Origin: Candidatus Termititenax aidoneus
GTDB lineage: Bacteria; Margulisbacteria; Termititenacia; Termititenacales; Termititenacaceae
Direction of reading: 5' to 3'
Assembly: GCA_003864455.1 (NCBI GenBank)
Contig: BGZN01000002.1
Coordinates: forward strand, 62,001 to 126,000
Length of the DNA: 64,000 nt
In this document: positions 46,558 to 56,080 of the stretch, in pieces
How positions within the stretch are numbered: the stretch's first letter is position 1
Layout: each line of letters begins with the position of its first letter
Position numbers and translations under genes: made by a program
The notes under the pieces: model-generated
The model's database searches: none
What the model was told of the DNA's origin: nothing
The model's input: only the letters and a program-made list of their open reading frames with translations

Positions 46558-49500
46558 TCATTCGGTTAAGTTTTTGTAAATATTGACACCTTTTTTAATC
46601 TGCCTGCTGATATTCCCGACCGGCAATCCGGCGCCCACTTCGCCGAGTAACGTAAGCAAATTGCTGGCGTCTTTCATGTCGCCCATGCCGGAAAGAATAT
46701 CCATGATGCTTGTCCCGCTTTTGTAAATATCACCAACTAACAGCATACTTGGCGTGCGCGCCCAGTATGGAGCCTTTTTACCCTGCAGCGTGGCCAGAAT
46801 AATATCGTCCGTTTGCGCCAGCACATCGCCCAGTAGCGGCAGCACGGCCAGCGGATTGTCAATCAGATTGTTCAAAAAGTTGGTCAGAAATTCCTCACCA
46901 AAAGTTTTGTCATCATCGTCGCTGCCAAGCTTGTTCCAGAGCGCGGAAATTAACGATATGAGCGCGGCGTTTACTATGGTATTGGCGGTTATTATCCGGA
47001 TTAAATCATTTGAAGCGATCTCGCCGTTATAATATTCAAGGACAGCGTTAGCCATATTGCGCACCTGCTGTACTTGCTGGTTTTTGAACACTGTAAAAAT
47101 CTTAAAAACTCCCTCGGTCTGCCAGCTGGACAAACTTGTGGAATATCCGGCCTGTTGTGTTTTCACTGTAATATCCTCAAATTTTTTGAACGCTTCCGCG
47201 TTGCTTAATTTTTGTTCTTTTTGGAGATACTGCACATAAGCATAGCCGCCTATATAAACCGAACCTATGTCTCCGGCCCGCAGCGGAAAACTTAAAATCT
47301 CCAGCACGTCCTGATATGCTGTTTTTAAATTGGCGCCCAGTTTGGGTATTTTGCCCAGAAGCTCTTTGAAGGCGCTGTCGCTCAGCAGCGCTTTGGTAAC
47401 CTGATCTGCGCCCTGATGAAATCGCGACTCGATATATTTAGAATTTTCCTGCATGTATTTCACCGCTGCCTTATAATTTCTGGCAAATTCCGTAATGCCT
47501 TTTATGAACTGTCCAGTTGGCATGTCCTGCAGATAGCCGGTCATAGACGAGACCTGTTTAAAAGCTACACTGATATTTCCCAGTACTTTGGTCGCGGCCA
47601 CCGCGCCAAAAAATTTGTTAAAAATTTCTCCCGCTTTGCTGACTTCCTTTAAATTTGCATTCAACGAAAGTTTATGTATTTCGTCCATGATTTTTTTGGC
47701 GGCAAATTCTCCGATAGTGTCTTTGATCGCATCCTGCACGCGGATATTACCGAATATTTTACGCATTCTGTCCCAGGTGTCATACATGACCTTTTGATGC
47801 ATAATCTCATTCACGTGGCTGTTGTATTTCAGCCACATGTTAGCCGGCACCGGCACTACGTATTTCAGTTTTGTTTTTTGCGATTTGGCCGTCATGTTAT
47901 CCGTTTTCACTGTGGCCGCTTCCCTGATCGCGTGTTCTGATGTCGCCGGCCAGTAGTTCTCGCGCAAAGCCAGGGGCAGGCCGTATTGTTTTAAGTTTTG
48001 TTTCATCTCTATGGGTTTCAATTTTTCATCGATGTATTCCATAAGATAATCCGCCACGGCTTTTTCTTTTTCGGACAAATTAGCCAGCAGCGCGCTTACC
48101 ATATCCGGACCGTAGGCTTTGTTATAATCAAGCCGCGTATCCTCATTTTTGCAGGCGTTGTACATGTCCATTAAATGCATCTTGCTTAGCTTGCCGTCCG
48201 AAGTTTTGCGGCCTGCTTTTATCAGTTCATAATTGTCATCGCCCAGCCATTGGTCAAATTGTGCCAGCGTGTTTTTAATATCTTTTCTAGACACTTCACC
48301 CCGGCCGTTCAATATCTTGGCGATCTCCGTGAGATTTTCCTGAAAAGTTTCGTATATCGACACTTCTTTATCTACCTGTAAATTGTTTATGCCGTAACGC
48401 TCCGCCAATTTCTTGCCGCCGATCATTTCCAGCACGCCGCTGGTGTCTGCCAGATGTGCTATTGCCCAGTTACGCGCTTTCGCGCCCACGCTGTCTTTTT
48501 GAGCATTGCTCTTTAATTTGCTGATTTCCTTTACCTGTTCGTCGCGTGCGTTTTCCAGCTCCGACCTCATATCCGCCAGGCCTTTTTCAGCGTTGCCGAT
48601 CTCTTCCTCTATCCGCTCTTTTAATTCTTGGAAGCCTTCCACCGGATAGTTCAGGCCAAACGCCGTCCAGCCCAGAGCCAGCTTCTCCAGTTTATGTTCC
48701 TTTGAATATCCCTCTATTTCCGGCTCCGGCTCGGCTTCCAGTTTGGTCAGCTCTGCCATAGCGTCTGTCCTATTCATGGAGCCGATTTTCCGCAGCCGTC
48801 TAAACAAGGTTTCATATTCGGCCTGATATTTGCCTTTGATCGTTACGGCATATTCTTCGCCATGCAGGGTAATACCACGGCTGCTGATCTTTGGCTTCGT
48901 GCTTCTCAATAACCGGTGTATCTCTTTGTCCAGAGTTTCTTTTTGTATGCGTTTCCAGTATTCGGCTTCTTTTCTGTACAACCCATTAAATATAAATTTG
49001 CGGTTGTAATCGTTATCCGCTTTTTTGAGCTTGTCCAGCAGTTTTATTTTATACGCCGCATCTATCGGCGAGTCTTTTATGGCCCTGATCACATCCAGCT
49101 GCAGGACGGTCAGCTTCTCGTTCAGCGCCCCCTCGCGCAAGCCTCTGGCTATTTCGTTCAGACGTTTTTTTAGCTGGTCTGTTGCGCGCTCCGCAAAACC
49201 TTTATTGCCGGCCTCACGTTCGGTATTGAGCGCTTCCATAGAGACTGCCGTAAAATCCAGCGCGCCGCCGTCCACCTTGCTATTTTCTGCTGCGGCGGTA
49301 TAATTAGTTTGGTCGCTCTGTCCAGTTAACTCGCGAAAGGATTCAGGATTGCCCGTGAGTCTTTCCCGGAGTGGCTCTTTGGTCTGGCCATGAATAGCGC
49401 TCCCATTAGGTTGGGCTTGGCTGTCGGAATTTCTGGCAGGAGAGTATGCGCGGCTCTCCCAGAGCGGTTCTTTTTCCTTGAAAAAATTATCCCTGAACGG

Positions 49501-52500
49501 ATGGGCTGTTTTTATTTCATAAAGCTTATTTTCATTGTTAAAATTGAGTTCCAGTAAAACGCGGCTGTCATGTTGCCGTGTTTGTTTGGTTACGAAATTA
49601 TAAGCATTATTTGCAAGATAAACAGCATCTACATTTTTTAAAACAAAATCTATAAAATCATTTATATTATCAAAACCAAGTTCTTTAATTTGTTTTTCGT
49701 GTCTATCTTTTATGTGCTCAAAATCCTCTTGCTTTAATATTATCGCCCCAGTTTGCACAAATTCTTTTCCGCCGGCCGACAGCATATCCGCCAGCTCTGG
49801 TGTAATTTCTCCGATCACTTTTGTCTCATCCGCAAATTGTTCCTGCAGGTCGCGCGCCAGTTCATTCTTTTTCTCGCGGACATACCTTTCTACAAAATCC
49901 CGTTTGCTCGGATTTTTAGCAATCTCCGCCAGCAGCTCATTTTGCGTCAGGCCAAGTTCGTCCGCCAGCTCGTCTATGCGCGCGCCGGTCGTCTCTTCCG
50001 TTCTCCATTGCGGCGGTATGACCTGCAATTCCTTTTTGATGTCCGAGTTTGGATCAATATATACTTTGCGTTCCTGCACCTGAGACAGCGGCGATTCTCT
50101 CCAGGCTTCTTCAGCCCCCTCCACCATACTGCTTGGTTTCAGATTAGTTATTACTATTTCTAAATCCCGCGCCAGTTGCTCCACTTCCGCCAGTTCCGGC
50201 GAAGCCGCCGCGCCGTATTTCTCTTTGAGCGCTTTTTTCTTTTTGTTTATTTCCTCTAATTTTTTCACCGCGTCCTGATACAAATTCATATTGCGGTCGT
50301 AGGTCAGGCTGGAATCTATGGTGGTCGCGGCGTCCGGCCGGTTAAACATGCCGGCGTAAAACGCGCGTATGTCCTCGCTCAATTCTATTTTCAAGCCGGA
50401 CTGCTGGAGCAGATTTTTGATACTTTCATATATTTCTGTCAACCATTCTTTGAAGCGCGCAAAGGCATTGGCCAGACGTTCATTTGGCGCGCGGCCTTCC
50501 ATGAGCCAGGTCTCGAAGCCGACAGCAAAGGCTTCCTGCATCTGGCGGTATTCCGCATCCGACAACTGATTGAGCGGCTTATTCTGTACATGGGCAAACT
50601 TAAACACCGCGTCCAGCTCTTGCGGCAAATAGCGCAGGTAGAACTCCAGAAAATAATGCGCGGATTCGTGCAAGAATGTAGACCTGTCCGCATCCTTGAG
50701 CAGGGTGATAAGGTTTTTGCTGGGGTTGTAAAATCCGCGCCGGCCCTGGGATAGGTTAGCGCTTGCTTCTCTTAAATTCTTTGCTATAATTGACTCGTGA
50801 GCTTCTGCCGCACGAGTATCGGTCAGAAGCTCTTTTTTTAATTCACTTTCCTTTTCAACTTCATGCAAATAATAAGTGCTGAATCCATTTCGTGTTTTTA
50901 CGACAAGCGTGGCAATATATTTTTCTCCAGCTATCTCGATAGGCGCAACTAACAGCGCAGCATCGTACATTCTGCCTTTGTAGTTTTTTTCTTGAGAGAA
51001 GATTTTACCGTTCTTAATTATTTCCGGCACTGCCACGAATGCGCTTATTTTTTCTCTGCCAATACCATGATAGACAGAGTCTCTAGTTCCCTGCTTGGTC
51101 AAATTGATTGTACCGAAATCGGAACGTTCAATTTGTGTGCCTGTTTTCTGAAAATATCCCCAGACTTTTGCAACAAGTTCTTTTTTAGAAATGCCGGGCC
51201 ATTCTGTCCCTGTCGTTTTTGCTATTGGCGCAGACTGAAACGCCCAGTCTATTGCTTCTTGCGCAATCCTTAATTTTTCAGTATTTGGTTGCGACTGGTA
51301 CAGCCTTTTAACGTCTGCAATGTCTTTGTCATCAAATTTGTCAATATTCGCGCGGGTTTGTGCTATAATATCTGTAAGAGGCGTGAAGGGAGAAGCGACC
51401 GGCAAATTGTCGGCACGTTGCCCAGACTGAGAGGGATTATTCTCTGAGGGTGCAGTCGCCTGCGTAACGCCTCCATTTTTATTTAGCCATGCATCTACCC
51501 CATTTTCTCCAGTTGACTTAAATATCGTTGTTACGATATTCCTTTTGGGAAATGTTTCCAGTACAACACCATAATCTCCGCTGCCTGTATTCACTTTTAA
51601 CAAAACGGCTTGTCCGCCAATAGACGATTTATTATTGAACACAGCCCGTTCTGGTATTTTTATATTGGCCAATACGTTCTTAATTTCCGCTGCGCTTAAT
51701 CCATGTTTGTTTTTGTCGTGTTTGATAATGTCCTCTGGTATATCAAGGTCTAAGTTATTATTGCGATACTCAAAATACTTTTTGTTTTTTTTGTCTGTAT
51801 TGTTTTCCGCCCATTTATAAAAGTCCGTGAAGTTGCTAGAACCGAAAGCTGTCATTCTGGCGTTTAGCATTGGCTGCCCCAAACTTTCCTGCGCGGCCAG
51901 TCTCTGCTCATATTGCGCGGTGGTTTCATTTTCCAACCGCCGCACATTCGGCACTTTGAGGCTTTGCCGGCGGTCCTCACCCAGCCAGCCGTTTAATATT
52001 TCCGTGCGCGTGCGGCCGGTCTTAATCGCGGCGGCCTCGACAAAGTTTTGGATTAGCAGTGAATTGCTGCCCACTTCCTCATCGGTCAGGCCGGCGGCTT
52101 CCATTTCTTGCGTATAGCCTTTGAAGCTTTCCTCAAAGCTGGCGATATCCTCAGCGGTTTCTTTCTTTTCCCAGGCTAGATTAATCTCATCTATATCAGA
52201 TTCATAAACAGACTTTACGGATTTTACGACTTCTTTAAGCTCCTCATCTGTGATCGGCCGGCCTTTTTCCCGTTCAATACTGCGTGCTGTTCTGGCCACC
52301 AGCGCCATTGTGCCGGTAGACACCATGCCCGGCACCGCTAAAATCCCCAATTCCACCAGCGCGTCTTCCGCGCTTTGCGGAAACATGGCCTCCATGTAAT
52401 CGTCAAAGGTGCGCTTAAAACCTTTTTTGTTATCCAGGCGCAGCGCTGTTGTCAGCCAGCCCTCAAATACTTCCTCGAATTCCTCGCCAGCAATTCCGTT

Positions 52501-53691
52501 CATGCCGGCTTTTCTCATTACTTCAAAAGCTTTGCCGGCTCCCGTTGTTTTCAAAGCTTTCTGAAAATTCTGTAAAAATACCGGATTTATTTTTGAAATC
52601 ATTCCGCCCGCTATAGGGTCCAGCATATACTCGCCGGCGTATTCAGAAAAAATGCTGGCCCAGGTGCTGCCGATGCCTTTTACCAGAGCCGTGGCCGGAT
52701 GCATCTTGGATTCTTTGTACAGCAGCGCGCCTTTATCCGTGAGATAAAAAGAATCATTGAGCATATAATTTACGCCGTTATTCAGAGTGCGCGGCCACAT
52801 TGTCGGGTTTGCCGTTGCTTTGGCGGCGCGCAGCGCCCATTGTCCGGCTTTCGCCGCGTTTCTGGACAGCAAACCTTTGGTGGCAGCTGTGGCCGTCCCT
52901 TTGACCGCGGCAGTTCCAGCTCCTTTAGCCGCGACAGCCGGGGCTGCCGTGCCGCTGGTCAGGGCTATAACAGCCATTTCTCCGAGAAAAGGCACGGTGT
53001 TCATTATGCCGCTGGTGATCTTGCCGCCGATACTCATTCCGCGCGCTTCTATTTCCATCATGTCGTCGCGGAATTTGCGCAAAGTGTACAGCTCGTCCAT
53101 AGTCAATTCTTCGTTTTTGTACAGCTTGTCAAATAAACTTTTCATTACGTAATTCTTGCCCAATGAATAACCTGTGCCAAACACCGGTATTAGTTCCCAT
53201 TTATTGAATCTGGCAAAAACTTCGCCGGCTTTCATCGGGCCTTTGGCCTGCCAGTAATCTATGTTGGAGCTATCCGAGCTCATAATCCACTGCCACTGCT
53301 CGCTCTGATAATCCAGATAATCCTGGCCGCCCTCCAGCTCAACTATTGGTTTGGCTCTATTTGCCGCCGCCTGATTTATCGCGTACACGGCTCTTTGAAT
53401 GTTGCTTGTATTCCGGTCTTTAGACAAATACAACTTGTAGTTATCCATGACCGGCGCGCTCTGTTTTTGAAATTCTGCCCAGTAATGATCCAGCTGATAA
53501 TCCGAATCGCTCTCTATCACCGGCACGTCTTTATTTGCGTCGATAAGTTTTTGCTGCCCTTTAGTAAAAGTTTGGACCGGCTCCGGCGCGGACTGGGTGG
53601 TTGCTGTTGCGCGCGCCGGCGCAACCTGCGGTGTTTCCAGCGGTGTGGCCGGCGCGGCGGGATTGGTGTTTATCGGTATTGCTTCGCCCAT
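46558..53691 (-). CDS. Giant polyvalent internal virion protein with zincin and several BECR/PBECR-like nuclease-like domains and a C-terminal LPD-type module
   Basis: 2377 aa; STFLHESAHYFLEF (zincin); LKQEDFEHIKDRHEKQ...YEIKTAHPFRDNF; LDIPEDIIKHDKNKHGLSAAEIKNVLANI...RNIVTTIF; DSVYHGIGREKISAFV...KNYKGRMYDAALLVAPIEIAGEKYIATLVV. Confidence 0.75.
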   Translation of the reverse strand: MGEAIPINTNPAAPATPLETPQVAPARATATTQSAPEPVQTFTKGQQKLIDANKDVPVIESDSDYQLDHYWAEFQKQSAPVMDNYKLYLSKDRNTSNIQRAVYAINQAAANRAKPIVELEGGQDYLDYQSEQWQWIMSSDSSNIDYWQAKGPMKAGEVFARFNKWELIPVFGTGYSLGKNYVMKSLFDKLYKNEELTMDELYTLRKFRDDMMEIEARGMSIGGKITSGIMNTVPFLGEMAVIALTSGTAAPAVAAKGAGTAAVKGTATAATKGLLSRNAAKAGQWALRAAKATANPTMWPRTLNNGVNYMLNDSFYLTDKGALLYKESKMHPATALVKGIGSTWASIFSEYAGEYMLDPIAGGMISKINPVFLQNFQKALKTTGAGKAFEVMRKAGMNGIAGEEFEEVFEGWLTTALRLDNKKGFKRTFDDYMEAMFPQSAEDALVELGILAVPGMVSTGTMALVARTARSIEREKGRPITDEELKEVVKSVKSVYESDIDEINLAWEKKETAEDIASFEESFKGYTQEMEAAGLTDEEVGSNSLLIQNFVEAAAIKTGRTRTEILNGWLGEDRRQSLKVPNVRRLENETTAQYEQRLAAQESLGQPMLNARMTAFGSSNFTDFYKWAENNTDKKNKKYFEYRNNNLDLDIPEDIIKHDKNKHGLSAAEIKNVLANIKIPERAVFNNKSSIGGQAVLLKVNTGSGDYGVVLETFPKRNIVTTIFKSTGENGVDAWLNKNGGVTQATAPSENNPSQSGQRADNLPVASPFTPLTDIIAQTRANIDKFDDKDIADVKRLYQSQPNTEKLRIAQEAIDWAFQSAPIAKTTGTEWPGISKKELVAKVWGYFQKTGTQIERSDFGTINLTKQGTRDSVYHGIGREKISAFVAVPEIIKNGKIFSQEKNYKGRMYDAALLVAPIEIAGEKYIATLVVKTRNGFSTYYLHEVEKESELKKELLTDTRAAEAHESIIAKNLREASANLSQGRRGFYNPSKNLITLLKDADRSTFLHESAHYFLEFYLRYLPQELDAVFKFAHVQNKPLNQLSDAEYRQMQEAFAVGFETWLMEGRAPNERLANAFARFKEWLTEIYESIKNLLQQSGLKIELSEDIRAFYAGMFNRPDAATTIDSSLTYDRNMNLYQDAVKKLEEINKKKKALKEKYGAAASPELAEVEQLARDLEIVITNLKPSSMVEGAEEAWRESPLSQVQERKVYIDPNSDIKKELQVIPPQWRTEETTGARIDELADELGLTQNELLAEIAKNPSKRDFVERYVREKKNELARDLQEQFADETKVIGEITPELADMLSAGGKEFVQTGAIILKQEDFEHIKDRHEKQIKELGFDNINDFIDFVLKNVDAVYLANNAYNFVTKQTRQHDSRVLLELNFNNENKLYEIKTAHPFRDNFFKEKEPLWESRAYSPARNSDSQAQPNGSAIHGQTKEPLRERLTGNPESFRELTGQSDQTNYTAAAENSKVDGGALDFTAVSMEALNTEREAGNKGFAERATDQLKKRLNEIARGLREGALNEKLTVLQLDVIRAIKDSPIDAAYKIKLLDKLKKADNDYNRKFIFNGLYRKEAEYWKRIQKETLDKEIHRLLRSTKPKISSRGITLHGEEYAVTIKGKYQAEYETLFRRLRKIGSMNRTDAMAELTKLEAEPEPEIEGYSKEHKLEKLALGWTAFGLNYPVEGFQELKERIEEEIGNAEKGLADMRSELENARDEQVKEISKLKSNAQKDSVGAKARNWAIAHLADTSGVLEMIGGKKLAERYGINNLQVDKEVSIYETFQENLTEIAKILNGRGEVSRKDIKNTLAQFDQWLGDDNYELIKAGRKTSDGKLSKMHLMDMYNACKNEDTRLDYNKAYGPDMVSALLANLSEKEKAVADYLMEYIDEKLKPIEMKQNLKQYGLPLALRENYWPATSEHAIREAATVKTDNMTAKSQKTKLKYVVPVPANMWLKYNSHVNEIMHQKVMYDTWDRMRKIFGNIRVQDAIKDTIGEFAAKKIMDEIHKLSLNANLKEVSKAGEIFNKFFGAVAATKVLGNISVAFKQVSSMTGYLQDMPTGQFIKGITEFARNYKAAVKYMQENSKYIESRFHQGADQVTKALLSDSAFKELLGKIPKLGANLKTAYQDVLEILSFPLRAGDIGSVYIGGYAYVQYLQKEQKLSNAEAFKKFEDITVKTQQAGYSTSLSSWQTEGVFKIFTVFKNQQVQQVRNMANAVLEYYNGEIASNDLIRIITANTIVNAALISLISALWNKLGSDDDDKTFGEEFLTNFLNNLIDNPLAVLPLLGDVLAQTDDIILATLQGKKAPYWARTPSMLLVGDIYKSGTSIMDILSGMGDMKDASNLLTLLGEVGAGLPVGNISRQIKKGVNIYKNLTE

Positions 53692-55175
53692 TATTTTAGC
53701 CGCTCCTGCAGATTATTTTTTTTGTTGCTGCGCTTCCATTTTTCCAGCGCCGCGCTGTAGATCATAAAAGCGTCCTGCCCCTCATCTACTTTTTGCTTGC
53801 CCACCAGCCGCTCTGCCTGCCGGATAAATGTGTTTTTGGCGATGCCGCGTGCATCGTCAATATTTTGTTTGTCCGAACTGGTCAGTTTTAAGCCTCTTTC
53901 CTGAAAAAATCCCGCCTGCGCCCTGTAATGCTCGACTTTAAGCGCATTGATAAAATTCTTGTCCGCAATACCGCTCAAACTTGAAAGCAGCTCGACGTTT
54001 TTTCTGGCCAGATTTTCACCGGCTTCTCCGGCATTTTCGCCCCACCATTTGTGCTTTACGGTCTTGCCGCGCTCCACCATATCCACTACTATCCGGTCCA
54101 CGACCGCTTTTTGGTCCTGCAGTTTGTTGTACTCTGCGGTGGTATTGTAATTGCCGTTATTTATGGCGTTGTCTATCTGCGCCGAAAATTCCAGCGCGGT
54201 GTTGAAATTCATTTCACTTTTAGGCTGCCCATCCGTTATTTCTATTTTTGCATTTTTGTATCCGGCATTTATGTCGGCCAGAGTAAAATTATTCACTTCC
54301 AGCTGCCCTGCCGTGATCTGTCCATCAAGAATAGAGCGCATATCTTTGAGCGTTTTTTCATACTGCTGATCATCCAGCTTAAAGGCGTCCATAACTGTTT
54401 GTTTGTTGTTGGTAAACCATTGAAGTTGCTGGACCGCCAGAGCGCGATTGTTCATCACTTTGTCCTGCATGTAATCTATTGCGGCGTAATAGCCCATATT
54501 ATCGTGAAGTTCCTCTATATGTGTGCGCTGTTTTTCGCTAAAAATAGAGTTGCCGTATTGGTCTACCGCATTGCGAACGCCATAAGCGCGGTTGATCATT
54601 CCCGCCGCGTCGCTGCCGGCGACAGCTTTTTGCAGGGTTTCCGCGCTTAACTCATTGGCTATTTCGCCGGGTGTAAAAAATAAATTGGACAGGCTGCTTT
54701 TGGCCGTGTCTACATCGGTAATATAATCATCTGCCATCGAGATGTTGTGCTGTTTTTGCTGTATTTTGTTGATATTGTCGGTTACGTGCGCGTCATAGCC
54801 GGATTTAATGATACCTATCTCACCCATAACAGAATTTTTAGCCGGTCCGTCAGGAATAGTTTCATAGAGTTTTTCTAGATTTTCACTTATATTTTCCTCA
54901 TACTTTTGAGCTTGAGTTCCATAAACAGTATAAGCATTTTTAATTATTTGCTCGGCCGCTTTTTTGGCGCTGGTTTCAGCGATTTGCTGTTGCTGCTGCT
55001 GGCGTTTTCTTTCAACTTCAGCGTTATGCGCGGCCATTTTTGCCTGTGTCTCAACAATGCTCTGGCCGGTCTTGATTATCTGCGTGGCTTTCTGCAAGTT
55101 GTTCTGCGCGGCGCTGGTGTCCAGCTGCCGCGGCGTGGCGTCCGGCAATACCTGTCTCTCGTATATTTGTGCCAT
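53691..55175 (-). CDS. Internal virion protein-like, coiled coil
   Basis: Position between the giant protein and gp14-like gene; long Q/E/K-rich helices. Confidence 0.55.
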   Translation of the reverse strand: MAQIYERQVLPDATPRQLDTSAAQNNLQKATQIIKTGQSIVETQAKMAAHNAEVERKRQQQQQQIAETSAKKAAEQIIKNAYTVYGTQAQKYEENISENLEKLYETIPDGPAKNSVMGEIGIIKSGYDAHVTDNINKIQQKQHNISMADDYITDVDTAKSSLSNLFFTPGEIANELSAETLQKAVAGSDAAGMINRAYGVRNAVDQYGNSIFSEKQRTHIEELHDNMGYYAAIDYMQDKVMNNRALAVQQLQWFTNNKQTVMDAFKLDDQQYEKTLKDMRSILDGQITAGQLEVNNFTLADINAGYKNAKIEITDGQPKSEMNFNTALEFSAQIDNAINNGNYNTTAEYNKLQDQKAVVDRIVVDMVERGKTVKHKWWGENAGEAGENLARKNVELLSSLSGIADKNFINALKVEHYRAQAGFFQERGLKLTSSDKQNIDDARGIAKNTFIRQAERLVGKQKVDEGQDAFMIYSAALEKWKRSNKKNNLQERLK

Positions 55176-55177
55176 AA

Positions 55178-56080
55178 TTAGGTGCCCTCCATGCTAAAAC
55201 CTTTTTTCTTTGAATAACTCAACTGATAATTTCCTTTTAATTCACTAATATTTCCGCTGGACAAAATTTTTCCGTTTTCTACTAGATCATAAGTGCCGTC
55301 CGAGTACGGGACCAAAGTTACTTTTCCGCTGGATACTTTTTCTATTCTGGTAATTAAAGTTTTTAGACTGTCGCTTATAATAAACTGGCTTGGATTGACA
55401 GGTTTCTTTAACCCTAAATTTTCCGCGGATTTGTCAAAAATCGTCTGCTTGCTTTCATCTATAGCTGTGTTCTGTGCCGGTGTGGATTGTTTTGTGGTAA
55501 CCTGCGCGGAAGCCGTTGTTGGCGCGGTTTCCAGCGGTTTTGTTTCGCCGTCGGCGCTGGTCGCTACGGCTTGCGTTGGCGTGGTTTGTTTTTGCTGCAG
55601 GGTGGTCGATCCATACAAAGCGCTCAATCTGCTCCAGGCTTCCGCGGTTTCCATTTCCCTCTGCGTTTCATTTAGTCTGCGTTCCGTTTCCGCCTGTTCG
55701 CGCAAGAGATTGGCTTCGCTGCGCAGCTGGTCGGCTTCAAATCTGGCATTCTCGCGCATAGTATCAATATCCTGGCCCAGTTCTACTGCGCTGTCCTCTA
55801 CATTTTGCCGCGCGCTGCCTTCGCCAACTTTAATATTCCGCGCGGCCGTATTTGTGATATGCGTACCGACCGCTCCGGCAAATTGCCGCCGCAGTATGCT
55901 CGCTTCTTGCTCGGCTTTTATCTGCCGCTGTTCCGCTTCTATGTCGCGGTAATCCGCGTTTATATTCAAAATATCATAATTTATGTCCGGTATATTCCAT
56001 TTGGCGCTGCTGGTTAAAGAGGCCAGGGTAGTTGCGCCGGATTGCGTTGCGTCCCAGTAACTCATTTTACGCTCCTCCAT
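55178..56080 (-). CDS. Internal virion/core protein (T7 gp14-like by position)
   Basis: ADYRDIEAEQRQIKAEQEASILRRQFAGAVG ... NLLREQAETERRLNETQ. Confidence 0.5.
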   Translation of the reverse strand: MEERKMSYWDATQSGATTLASLTSSAKWNIPDINYDILNINADYRDIEAEQRQIKAEQEASILRRQFAGAVGTHITNTAARNIKVGEGSARQNVEDSAVELGQDIDTMRENARFEADQLRSEANLLREQAETERRLNETQREMETAEAWSRLSALYGSTTLQQKQTTPTQAVATSADGETKPLETAPTTASAQVTTKQSTPAQNTAIDESKQTIFDKSAENLGLKKPVNPSQFIISDSLKTLITRIEKVSSGKVTLVPYSDGTYDLVENGKILSSGNISELKGNYQLSYSKKKGFSMEGT

